Assembly (NCBI RefSeq): GCF_014356525.2
Contig: NC_052505.1
Location: forward strand, 17,838,885 to 17,902,884
Length of the DNA stretch: 64,000 nt
Origin: Nilaparvata lugens
Taxonomy: Eukaryota > Arthropoda > Insecta > Hemiptera > Delphacidae
Reading direction: 5' to 3'
Both the position numbers and the translations under genes were made by a program. The notes under the pieces were generated by a model. The model had not been told where the DNA came from. It ran no database searches and saw nothing but the letters and a program-made list of their open reading frames with translations. The stretch's first letter is position 1. Every line of letters begins with the position of its first letter. Positions 45,300 through 54,594 of the stretch are shown here, in pieces.

Positions 45300-45780
45300 C
45301 AATGAAATAAAGACGTTTATTGTCATCGAATTGCCTTATGAATTCAATTTTAGAAACAATATAATAATAATAATAATAAATAAATATTTATTTCCCAAAA
45401 AAACTAAAACTTCAACATCAATTACAGAAAATATTAGATAAATTACAATTACATACAATAGTTAGTTACAAAAAATTCTTATAATGTGTCCTCTACTTGT
45501 TTAGTTTTTTCTGTGTGGAAATTGACCTACTCCACTATGGAGTACCATGTTCTAGAGTAGGTTTTGTTTGTTTTTTTGTGCGTATTATTCATTAGTTAGT
45601 CTTTAGTAAGTCATTAGGTGGTTAGATGTTGTTTGAAATAATGTTTTCTATGTTCCGACTTCCTTTGCTCATCAACCAATTGTGTACTATTGTTTTGAAC
45701 TTTCTAGGATGATTAATCTGTTTAAAGTTTGCAGTTTTAATATGTTCAGACTATACAGAACTTACACAATAATAAGTACA
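45300..45780 (-). repeat. Probable LINE/SINE 3' region (minus strand)
   Basis: On the minus strand the segment ends AAATAAATATTTATTTATTA then (TTA)n at 45360-45380, as a 3' tail would. Upstream sequence has no pol ORF. Weak call. Confidence 0.35.
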
Positions 45781-46490
45781 CTCATATTCTATATGGAAAT
45801 GATATAGAGAAGCTGATGAATTTGAAAATTTCCGAATGACTGAAGAGTACGAAATAAGTCTATGATCACTGAACATGTTTGTACAGTAATTTTACAATCT
45901 CAAAGGAGTTAGTTCTCTGGAGATCCAGATATGAGTGAACTGTGATATATTTGAATGATTCGAAACATATAATTTAATTATCATTGAACATTTTTGTAAA
46001 TTTCTACAGTATATTCTGATAATTTTGGAAGAGTGAGCTGATTACAGTACCACACATGAAGCCCAGAATTTCAACATTCACAGCACGTGGATTGTGAACC
46101 AATTAGAGGCAATAGGTTTGATCTACTTCGATCAAGCTCCAATCAAAACAAAAAATTGGGTGAAAGCCAGTGAAATGAATGGTGAGTGAAAGTGCTGAAG
46201 TTTTTTTAAAATAAAGGAGCTTAGATACTTAGTAGGTCAATAATTTCTGTATTGCTGTTGCCAAAAATATAAGGATATTCAGTTATTTACGCTTTATTGG
46301 AATGCGAGAAACATGCAGTTCTCGAAATTCCCAATTTTATCGAATGATCGTTGATATAATGATTGCTTTGTGTCGATGATTTGAAGACACAAGTTAGGAG
46401 AGATTCTAGCGATGAGAGAGGTGACAAAGACTAGAAGAAAATACAATGACATCGAATAGAATGACTTAGTACTGTCGCAAATATTATCAA
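45781..46490. other. No gene seen
   Basis: AT-rich sequence; no ORF with domain or splice support. Confidence 0.35.
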
Positions 46491-46860
46491 CTAGCCGTCA
46501 GGCTCGCTTCGCTCGCCATATCCGTCTAGCCAGGGGGCTCCGCCCCCTGGACCCCCGAATGGATCGTCTGAGAATGAGATCAGCAGGCTCGCTTCGCTCG
46601 CCTGCATTTTTCATTTGAGCATTTTTATCATGTTAGGACGATCCAGTCGGGGGCCAGACTAAACGTCTGGCTAAACGGATATGGCGAGCGAAGCGAGGAA
46701 TAGTTCTGATTGAAGTAGCAGTGCCCAATCAATTTTTCCGCGATAAATGCATTTCAATCTTTAACTTGGTGCCAACCTAACAAAGTCAACTCAACTTATT
46801 GCCAACCTGACTAAATTATTAATTTAGTTACCAGTTAACAACTGTTTCGAAGAGGTACTA
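46491..46860 (-). mobile_element. Helitron-like 3' half
   Basis: Minus-strand end GGCGAGCGAAGCGAGCC then TGACGGCTAG|T at 46491, with inverted internal copy and the GTTGGCACCAAGTTAAAGAT block. It stops at AGTACCTCTTCGAAACAGTT (about 46860), where the GC-rich block begins. Confidence 0.65.
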
Positions 46861-46879
46861 GTAGTGGAGTTTTGAGAGA

Positions 46880-47370
46880 GCTGCCTAACCAATAGAAATC
46901 GAGGGGTGTGGCCTCCCCCCTCCACCCCCCCAGCCCCAGTCGGCCATTTTGGCCCCGCCCCCAGCCAATAGGAATCAAGGGGCGTGGCCACGCCCCCCTC
47001 CACCCCCCCTGCCCTAGTCAGCCATTTTGGTACTGCCCCCTCCACCCCCCCAGCCACAGTCGGCCATTTTGGCCCCGCCCCCAGCCAATAGGAAGCAAGG
47101 GGCGTGTTCAAAATGGCGTCCCCCTTCCCTAGTGCCCCCACCACCCCAACCAATAGGAAGAGGCCATTGTAGCAGGTGTCCATCTCCCCTACCCAGCATG
47201 GGTGTGTTCAAAATGGCGTCCCCCTTCCCTAATGCCCCCACCACCCCAACCAATAGGAAGTGTAGCAGGTGTCCCCAACGGTTCCCCAGCGGCGGCGGCG
47301 GCGGCCATCTTTGTTGTAGCAGGTGTTAACTGACATCTGCTGCCCCAGTTAACACCTGCTTAATTTGCAT
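46880..47370. repeat. GC-rich block of Sp1-, CCAAT- and GCCATTTT-like motifs
   Basis: Diverged tandem units combine GCCATTTTGGCCCCGCCCCC, AGCCAATAGGAA and AAGGGGCGTGG, later changing to CAAAATGGCGTCCCCCTTCC and CCAACCAATAGGAAG. There are about seven GCCAT cores, five CCAATAG motifs and several GGGGCGTGG boxes in 450 bp of an otherwise AT-rich region. Gly/Pro-rich ORFs on both strands (46824-47329) have no domain and no ATG context. The right end has a hairpin, AGCAGGTGTTAACTGA/CAGTTAACACCTGCT (47318-47360). Promoter/enhancer-like or structural DNA of foreign origin; function unknown. Confidence 0.7.
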
Positions 47371-47448
47371 ATTAAAAATATCCCCACATTTAAAATCTTT
47401 AAAATCTTTAAAATCACAGATATCTAAACTCTCAAACTACACTACTAG

Positions 47449-48180
47449 CGTTTGGTACAAATTAAACTATGTTCCTTGTTTTCCTCCACCACAGGAAGAA
47501 TGAAAAAAATTACATTTCATATTTGTTCGTATGAGATGTCATTTTCCCCACACTATGCTGTAAAAGGAATGGTGGCGCTTTTTTTAATGTGCTTTCCCCA
47601 TATTGAGAAAACTCTAATTGAATGTTGCTATAATAGGATGTAGAATAGATCGGGCTAATCTACATACTACTATAGTTATTCATTACAAAGTGTTAATCAA
47701 CATTAGGCCTATTGCACAACAATATGTTCCTTTTTTCCTCCACCACAGGAAGAATGAAATAAATTACATTTCATATTTGTTCACGTATGAGATGTCATTT
47801 TCCCCACACTATGCTGTAAAAGGAATGGTGGCGCTTTTTTTAATGTGCTTTCCCCATATTGAGAAAACTCTAATTGAATGTTGCTATAATAGGTTGTAGA
47901 ATAGATCGTGCTATTCTACATACTACTATAGTTATTCATTACAAAGTGTTAATCAACATTAGGCCTATTGCACAACAATATGTTCCTTTTTTCCACCACC
48001 ACAGGAAGAATGAAAAAAATTACATTTCATGAGAATTGTTATTTTTCCCACACTATGCTGTAAAAGGAATGGCGGCGCTTTTTTTAATGTGCTATCCCCA
48101 TATTGAGAAAACTCTAATTGAATGTCACTCAGTTATTCAATACAAAGTATTAATCAACATTAGGCCTATTGCACAATCAA
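47449..48180 (+). repeat. 258-bp tandem repeat, three copies
   Basis: Copies begin near 47470, 47729 and 47988 (ATGTTCCTTGTTTTCCTCCA-type), each with CCACCACAGGAAGAATGAAA, ATTTTCCCCACACTATGCTG and ATTAGGCCTATTGCACAA. The third lacks about 70 bp. Small ORFs in it (47452-47643, 47618-47899, 48036-48245) are repeated with the unit and are not convincing genes. Confidence 0.8.
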
Positions 48181-48194
48181 TGATGGGAATGGGT

Positions 48195-48221
48195 TTTTTT
48201 TTTTTTTATTTTTTTTTTTTT
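48195..48221 (-). other. Poly(A)-like run abutting the ORF stop codon
   Basis: On the minus strand, immediately after the TAA of the 119-residue ORF, about 15 A, a T, and another A run (with an internal AATAAA) precede the tandem repeat. Either a genuine poly(A) tail captured in DNA or a low-complexity run. Confidence 0.5.
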
Positions 48222-48581
48222 TTATATATTCCTTTCTTCTTCTAGAAGAACAAGAGGCGATTTACCTTCTCGTTGTACACACTTCAGATAGAGTTTTTGT
48301 TTGTTGAAATCCTCAAGTGTTTGAAGATTCAATACACTCAGAAATTTCTCAGGTAAGTAAACTTCGCAATAATAGTCACCATTGCTGTCATGATCGTATA
48401 ACCTCATTATGATTCGCTGACCCTGTTGTGTTCTCACTAATCTAGCGTGTACAACACGGTACCACGAATCATGGTCAAGATCTTTGAGTGAGACCGTTGG
48501 ATATTCAGTTTTCGAAATATAATTGAATGACTTCATACTAAAAAGTCTATCATTTCCAGTGTTGCTTCTATGGTGTTCCAT
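48222..48581 (-). CDS. OB-fold-like small protein of virus-like cluster (119 aa)
   Basis: Intact ORF with an ATG start (48579-48581) and stop at 48222-48224. It contains VSLKDLDHDSWYRVVHARLV, RTQQGQRIIMRLYDHDSNGD and YYCEVYLPEKFLSVL: alternating beta-strand character, aromatic and basic residues, and a YLPE turn. From memory this layout recurs in small arthropod and virus-like proteins that probably have an OB-type nucleic-acid-binding fold; I could not verify that. It is the last gene of a minus-strand series (49340-50336, 48986-49201, this), with a poly(A)-like run directly after the stop. No introns. Confidence 0.55.
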   Translation of the reverse strand: MEHHRSNTGNDRLFSMKSFNYISKTEYPTVSLKDLDHDSWYRVVHARLVRTQQGQRIIMRLYDHDSNGDYYCEVYLPEKFLSVLNLQTLEDFNKQKLYLKCVQREGKSPLVLLEEERNI

Positions 48582-48689
48582 AATAATAATAATAATAATA
48601 AAAAGCTTACGCGATCGTGTGCAAGAATAACAAAGCAGCTATATGCTCGCGTTGGTGTCGGTTAAAGACTGAGCAAACCTGTTAAGCCA

Positions 48690-48896
48690 TCAGCCCCCCC
48701 CACAACGTTCCCTGTCGACTCCTTCCACATTCCTTCTGTTGACTCGTCTCCCCTCCGCCTCCTCACACCTTTCCTTCTGTTGACTTCCCGCCATTTTTAA
48801 CTTCTTCTTTACATGTTGCCGCATTCCTTTCTTCTCACCTCTCTTTACAGCAGCTAGTCGCTTCTTCTTCTTCTTCTTCTTTACATGTAGGCGCAT
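48690..48896 (-). CDS. Doubtful Lys/Arg-rich small ORF (68 aa)
   Basis: MRLHVKKKKKKKRLAAVKRG-type start, then a second MRQHVKKK block, so the ORF is an imperfect internal duplication of a CTTCTTT-rich DNA unit. Same strand as its neighbours and lying between two better ORFs. A basic DNA-packaging-like peptide is conceivable, but low-complexity DNA explains it as well. Confidence 0.2.
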   Translation of the reverse strand: MRLHVKKKKKKKRLAAVKRGEKKGMRQHVKKKLKMAGSQQKERCEEAEGRRVNRRNVEGVDRERCGGG

Positions 48897-48985
48897 TCCT
48901 ACCCACCTCTTCTTTACAGCTAGTCACGCATCTTCTTCTCCTCTGTTCACCTCTAACAATCTTAAAATTTCTTCTTCAATTCTTA

Positions 48986-49201
48986 TTAGCTTGTTACATT
49001 CAAACTAAAGGGTCTGTAATAAGCTAAGTAATCACTGATATCGTTAATATTAACTGTATTTAGAAATATTGCTTTCAATTGTCTAGCAATAGTACTGTTT
49101 TTTGTCTCTATTGCTTTTTGACACAAATCATACCATTCAATGTAGTTTTGTAATTTAATTTCTAAACATTCTGGCGCATAAGACCAATTTTGCGGATTCA
49201 T
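48986..49201 (-). CDS. Small ORF of virus-like cluster (71 aa)
   Basis: Starts MNPQNWSYAPECLEIKLQNY and continues with EWYDLCQKAIETKNSTIARQ, then ends PFSLNVTS. Normal-complexity composition with predicted helices, an ATG start, and the same strand as its neighbours. I do not recognise the family. A CAG/CTG-type run (49210-49230) lies just upstream. It could be an intact small protein or the C-terminal piece of a longer broken gene. Confidence 0.4.
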   Translation of the reverse strand: MNPQNWSYAPECLEIKLQNYIEWYDLCQKAIETKNSTIARQLKAIFLNTVNINDISDYLAYYRPFSLNVTS

Positions 49202-49339
49202 TATAGCTCTTCAATCTGCTGCTGCTGCTGCTAGCGAAGGTACACTAAATGAGTGGTACTAGAACAGTGAAATTTATTGCTTTTCGCTTCTCCCTTCCAC
49301 CGCTACAGGTCAGACTGCATACTCTCGCTTTATGCGAAA

Positions 49340-50336
49340 TCAAATCAAATCCACAATAAACACATAGTATGCTTTCCCATCAAAATAAAAACCTTGTCGG
49401 GCATAGTTGCGTTTTCGTTGTTTAGTTAACAGCTTACAATGTTTCATACTTTCCATTCTATTATTTTCGCATGTATAATCGATATCAGCAGCAGCATTAC
49501 AATTCAATGAACTCATATTTTTTGTAGGCATTGAAGCAGCAGCAGCACTATTCTCCTTTGTTTGCTTGTTACACATCAAGATTGTCAAATAATGATAGGC
49601 ACTGAACAAAGCACAGCGGCCATTGGACGATTTGTTATGAATTTTGCATACACTAAAACACCAAGAATTTTCAAACATTGTATAGTCTGGTTTTTGAATA
49701 TCCTCCGGCATAGTAAGCACATTGTCGTGTACCTTTTCAAAAACTGTGTTTTTTCTCTTCCCTTTGTATAGATTGTGGTATAATTTTGCAATATGAAGCA
49801 AGCAGCGCATCAGTGTAAATTAAGTCGCCTTGGTCCCATCTAATTTTATGATAGTTATGTTCAAGCCAGCTGACATCACGGTACATTTTTCTACTCAGTA
49901 ATGTTTTCGGAAATGGTGATTTAAAGTGTAGCACAACATGACGTAGTTTGTAATCGATTATGGCTACCTCTTTAATAATGATAAAATTATCATCACTTTT
50001 GAAAAAATGAAACTCGACTACAGCAAAATCAATGTCATCATTTTTCCTGTCGCATTCTTCTTTACTCTTCTCCTCCTTAATTCTTGCTGCCTCCTTCTCC
50101 AATTCTTCTTCTTCTTCTTTATCCAAGTCGCATTGTATGCCAAAGTCTCGAAATTTTGTTGATACTTGCTCATCATCGTCCATTTTCTGTTGTCCGTCGG
50201 TGCATGCACACATTCTATGTACAAATGCATCAAATTTTGCTTTTGTCAATGATGACAATGATGATGATGATGATAATGATGACAACGACGATGACGACGA
50301 CTGAGGAATGTTATTATTCAAGCTATTAGAACACAT
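49340..50336 (-). pseudogene. Nuclease-like protein of virus-like cluster, split by a frameshift
   Basis: Two overlapping minus-strand ORFs look like one gene. The upstream part (50336 down to 49737) has a Ser-rich N-terminus, an acidic coiled stretch (DLDKEEEEELEKEAARIKEE) and a domain containing FVVEF-like strands, IKEVAIIDYKLRHVVLHFKS, then SWLEHNYHKIRWDQGDLIYT. The downstream part (49810 to 49340) carries CFSVCKIHNKSSNGRCALFS, a Cys/His pair set expected later in the same domain. The order (K-E strand, WL..NYH..W..G, then C-x2-H..RCA) recalls an RNase H/DnaQ-like fold seen in arthropod virus-like ORFs; that is memory, not proof. The frame changes at about 49790-49810. Sequencing error, decay or programmed frameshifting are possible. 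Confidence 0.55.
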
Positions 50337-50338
50337 TA

Positions 50339-50378
50339 CAACTGAACACTGTATTGTTCATACACGCACTTTTATATA
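50339..50378 (-). promoter_or_regulatory. TATA/initiator-like core promoter
   Basis: On the minus strand TATATAAA (50378-50371) is followed 27 nt on by ACAGTG and 35 nt on by TCAGTTG (50345-50339), both close to the insect initiator TCAKT. The first ATG of the upstream ORF is at 50336, so the leader would be very short (about 7-15 nt). Its position at the head of the gene cluster supports a real promoter. Confidence 0.5.
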
Positions 50379-50453
50379 GCCCCCTCCTCCTTCGTCATGC
50401 ATAGCTCGCTCTTGCGTCAAATTACTGTACTTCACGAACTAATGCGCTCAATG

Positions 50454-50553
50454 NNNNNNNNNNNNNNNNNNNNNNNNNNNNNNNNNNNNNNNNNNNNNNN
50501 NNNNNNNNNNNNNNNNNNNNNNNNNNNNNNNNNNNNNNNNNNNNNNNNNNNNN
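50454..50553. other. Assembly gap (100 N)
   Basis: Exactly 100 N, a conventional gap of unknown true length. It separates the virus-like cluster from a Helitron-like 5' end, so the right boundary of the cluster is not visible. Confidence 0.99.
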
Positions 50554-50712
50554 GTTGAAATATTGCCAAAAGATTTCTTAGTTCGCTTCTAAAGGGCCAA
50601 CTGAACATACCTACCAAATTTGAACGTTTTTGGTCCGGTAGATTTTTAGTTCTGCGAGTGAGTGAGTCAGTCAGTCAGTCAGTGAGTGAGTGCCATTTCG
50701 CTTTTATATAGA
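50554..50712 (-). mobile_element. Helitron-like 5' end (remainder in gap)
   Basis: On the minus strand A|TCTATATAAAAGCGAAATGG, CACTCACTGACTGACT repeats and the AAAATCTACCGGACCAAAAA block, running into the gap. Same family as 3753-4405. Confidence 0.7.
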
Positions 50713-51870
50713 TTTGAAATAAATGTGAAAATTTGGTTACTATAACAACAATTCATCTCTAGTAATCTGAATGCTTGACATCGAGCAGTCAAATACAGAA
50801 TTTTAATGCAGTCATTATGATTCCACGTTATAATAGCAGTGGAGAAAGATGGGAGATCAACGTTGCTGATACTCTGTCTTGTCAATGCCTTCTATAGACG
50901 ATAGCTAATACTGGTTTATTAATGTAATATTAACTGTTCATTCTCGTTCAAAATAATCAATTATATTTTATTAACCTTCCGGTAGTCGCATTTCAAGGTG
51001 TTGTATTTTGTACAACATCCAATTTTCCAAGTGTTATGTACTCTGTTTACTGTCAAAACATGTTAATTAATTGTATAATTACTTTTTCCTCCAGCTACTG
51101 TCTAAAGTGCTTACTTTAACCCCTGGAACATATGATTGGTAGTTAGTTAGTCGATCAAGGTGACAGTCTGCCATTGGCTGAAACAAGACACACCTATTAG
51201 TGGGCAGGAATAGCATGAGCTGTGAGATGCGCGAGAGGAGAGGTAAAGGAGTGATAGTTGGGAGGCCGCTCGAAACTAAAAGAGGGGAGGTGGCTGGAAC
51301 CTGTTGTTGAGACGAAAGGCTCACTGTCGCCGTTCCTACTGCTTACGCTATTAGGCCTATGCTTAGACTCTCGCCTATGTTTCAATAATCAGAGCTGTTA
51401 TTTTTAGACCTATTTTTTCTTCTTTGCGGGTTTATTTTAATAGTTTAATAAAAAATAATAATAAGGCGAAAAATGTCTCAAGTAAACATTAGAATCTATG
51501 AAACGTTGAACGTACACGCGCGGTGGCATTATTACATATTCAATCCTAAAGAGCCTAAATAAAACGAATTATAAGAAACAATGGACCTGTCTAGCTATTT
51601 CTATTTCATAATAATACTGTGTTATTTTGAAAGACTTGTACAATGTTGACCAAGCATAAAATTAGACGATCATTCTCTTTATTTCACTGTTTATTATTAC
51701 TTGCTTTGCTGGCGTCTATGGGCTTGGATTGTTATCACTAAATATGAGTCATCAATAATTGCAAAATTTTCCAAGAAGTTATTAATTTTGTTCTATGTAT
51801 AAGTCATTCTGCATCTTTGAACATAATATAGTCTACGACAAATACGAAATATAGATAAACAAACTATATA
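50713..51870. other. No gene seen
   Basis: AT-rich; short ORFs only. A purine-rich GC island (51220-51300) has antisense ORFs without domain content. Confidence 0.35.
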
Positions 51871-52074
51871 ATGAACTTAATATTCATAGCCAGTATATTA
51901 TTATCATTATTCAAGTTTTCCTTCACTGGTGAGAATTCAACGACCTGTGGTTTCTATATAATCATTCCTATTATAGAAATAAAGATAAAACATAATTCGA
52001 AAAATTTAACTCTCACTGAAGCAGTATCAATTACAATTGATAATATTTTTAATTCTTATTCATCATGCATATAA
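51871..52074 (+). CDS. Possible small secreted peptide (67 aa)
   Basis: MNLIFIASILLSLFKFSFTG looks like a signal peptide, followed by 48 residues with an NSTTC and a terminal SSCI (two Cys) and an N-glycosylation-like NLTLT. No family recognised. The AT-rich context makes a chance ORF likely; it could also be the first exon of a longer gene. Confidence 0.2.
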   Translation: MNLIFIASILLSLFKFSFTGENSTTCGFYIIIPIIEIKIKHNSKNLTLTEAVSITIDNIFNSYSSCI

Positions 52075-52143
52075 ATAATAAAAAATGGTGAAATATTATT
52101 TTAAAATGTGATGAACCTAAACATCTATGAATGACTTACCGTT

Positions 52144-53523
52144 TTAGTAACTTTCGAACGGAACAATTCCCGTTAAATCACTATCTTCATCGATGTCTGC
52201 TACACCTGTGTTCCTATCCCCATCACTGTCGCCCGAGTCATCTGACTCGTCACTGTCATCGGAGTCCTGGCTAATCTCACAATTATGTCTTCAGTCACGT
52301 CATCGATATAAGGTTCCAATTCCAAGTACGTTTCCTGAATTTTCTTGGCATGATCACATCTCGTCTTCCAGTCATCTTTTGTAATCGATTCACACGTTTC
52401 CTTTACTAATCTCTCCACTGTATCCATATTAAAATTTACATTTTTTCTCCCTACCCTTTCTTTGAGCAGACTCCAAATTAACTCAATGGGGTTCAGGTCC
52501 GGGTGATAGGGTGGTAGTCGCAAGACATCATGGCCATTTTTCGCAAAAAGCTCGTCAATTTTGTAGATTTTGAATGCAGGCTTGTGAGTAAGTATGATCG
52601 AGTAAAGCTCTGGTTTGAACATGCAGCTTGAATGAGCAATGTTCCGTTCGGATAGCCACTTTATCATCTCTGCCTTTTTACTAGATGTAGTAGGTGCTGG
52701 ATCTTTTTGTTTGTTGTGATAGGGTGCATTATCTATTACAACGACAGAATTTGGCTTTAGATTTGGGATCAGTTGTGTTGTGACCCATTTTTCATAATTC
52801 TCAAAATTCATGTCATCATGATAATCTCCTGTTTTCATTCCTGACCTGAAAGTTAATAAGGCATTATTCACAAACCCATCTTCTCCACCAGCGTGCACTA
52901 TAATAAGACGTTGACCCTTACTGATGGGAGTTTTCAAACCTTCATTATTCGTTGTGTCAATCCATGCAAGAGGTTTTGAGTGAGTCGAATGTACATAAGT
53001 TTCGTCCATATAAATTATGGGCAGCTCTGCTTCTTGATATTCCACTAGCTTCCTCAAATATTTCAATCTCAACTCTCGAATATCATATCTCTCTACCAAT
53101 ATATTCCTATTATTTGATGTCTTCCTCCACCGAAACCCTAACTTTTTTAAAATCTTGGCAAGTGCCCACCTACTCCCATTAAAATCGATTTTTTCCCTTA
53201 AAACCGGTAATAAGTTTTTCAAGGTCGGTCTTTCTTCATGCTGCTTGTGGAACTCATTTACAGTCCTCCTAACTATGCCCAGGTCGAAACTGTCTAAGCT
53301 GCATTTGTAGTCTTTTCGTTGTCTCACTTTGTTGGGGGTACTGAAAGAAGTCCCTACATCATTGCACTGTTTCTCTTCCTGTAATATTCGTTTCAAGGAA
53401 CTTTGAGATATTCCAGTTGCCTCTGCAACTCGCTCATGGACTTTCTTCAAATTTATGGGCACTTTTGTTTCAGCTTCTTTTTTCATAAAACGATAAACAT
53501 TAGCAACAACTTCTCGTGTTTGG
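52144..53523 (-). pseudogene. Tc1/mariner-superfamily transposase, DD82E (SAILOR-type)
   Basis: A 428-codon ORF (53486 to 52200) carries an N-terminal helix-turn-helix (VAEATGISQSSLKRILQEEK), then catalytic D161 (IIYMDETYVHST), D252 (VVVIDNAPYHN) and E335 (PYHPDLNPIELIW), with 82 residues between D252 and E335, the spacing reported for the SAILOR (DD82E) family. The frame stays open upstream of the first ATG (REVVANVYRFM) back to a TATTCACAG acceptor at 53524-53528, so an upstream exon is likely; an AG|GTCAGT donor lies within the 94-bp duplication beyond. Near 52275 the frame appears shifted: the next frame encodes an acidic tail (SQDSDDSDESDDSGDSDGDR) typical of such proteins, ending at a stop at 52144-52146. 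Terminal inverted repeats were not found. Confidence 0.8.
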
Positions 53524-53607
53524 CTGTGAATATTTTATCTTATCTAACAGTTTAAAAATTAATGAAATTAAAAATTAATTTACAGTTTAAAATAAAAATT
53601 AATGAAA

Positions 53608-53793
53608 ATATAAAACTATACAATAAAATACTGACCTAATACAATATAAAACTCGGAAAATGTTTATGGAACGGCACGCGAAATTTTAACCGGAGCGATA
53701 AATATAAAACTATACAATAAAATACTGACCTAATACAATATAAAACTCAGAAAATGTTTATGGAACGGCACGCGAAATTTTAACCGGAGCGAT
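53608..53793 (-). repeat. 94-bp tandem duplication upstream of the transposase
   Basis: Two near-identical units (53608-53701 and 53702-53793) contain ACTGACCTAATACAATATAA and GGAACGGCACGCGAAATTTT. On the minus strand each carries a TTAG|GTCAGT donor-like site, so the first transposase exon may be duplicated. The unit recalls promoter or terminal sequence of the element. Confidence 0.75.
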
Positions 53794-54116
53794 GTGCACC
53801 GTACGGTGGTTAAGTTGTGACTGAGTCAAATGCTTCCCCCACCACTAAAATTCTCTCTCGGGCTACTGCGCACCTAGAACTCAGAGCTCATGCTATTCCT
53901 GACGGCCTGTACAGTGGGCGGAGCATTCAAACTACAGACATTAAACATGATTTTTGTCGACCTTGATAGGTCAAATGGTCAAATACCACAGTATTATAGA
54001 CGTTTTTTCTGTCTATACTAACTCAATTGGATACATGACTCAACTGTCATTTTATCATCATATTAATAAATTCTAATCCTGGATCTTCAAACTTCCAGTT
54101 CACTTCAGATTGATAA

Positions 54117-54594
54117 AGAAAAGAAGAAGAGAAGAAGAAGAAGAAGAAGAAGAAGAAAGAAGAAGAAAGAAAAAGAAGAAGAAGAAGAAGACGAAGAAGA
54201 AGAAGAAGAAGAAGAAGAAGAAGAAAGAAGAAGAAGAAGAAGAAGAAGAAGAAGAAGAAGAAGAAGAAAGAAGAAGAAGAGAAGAAGAAGAAGAGAAGAA
54301 GAAGAAGAAGAGAAGAAGAAGAAGAGAGAAGAAGAAGAAAAGAAGAAGAAGAGAAGAAGAAGAAGAAGAAGAAGAAGAGAAGAAGAAGAAGAAAGAAGAA
54401 GAAGAAGAAGAAGAAAGAAAAAGAAGAAGAAGAAGAGAAGAAGAAGAAGAAGAAAGAAGAAGAAGAAGAAGAAGAAAGAAGAAGAAGAAGAAGAAGAAGA
54501 AAGAAGAAGAAGAAGAAGAAGAAGAAGAAGAAGAAGAAGAAGAAGAAGAAGAAGAAGAAGAAGAAAGAAAAAGAAGAAGAAGAAGAAGAAGAAT
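54117..54594. repeat. (GAA)n microsatellite, 0.48 kb
   Basis: Nearly pure GAAGAA with occasional phase slips. Long Glu/Lys/Arg ORFs on the plus strand and Phe/Leu/Ser ORFs on the minus strand are artefacts. Confidence 0.97.

Noticed and set aside
46824..47329. Gly- and Pro-rich ORFs on both strands of the GC-rich block
   Set aside because: Composition-driven; the repeat units differ by indels that break every frame, and the peptides lack domain features.
52952..53182. Plus-strand ORF of 76 aa
   Set aside because: Antisense shadow of the transposase gene.
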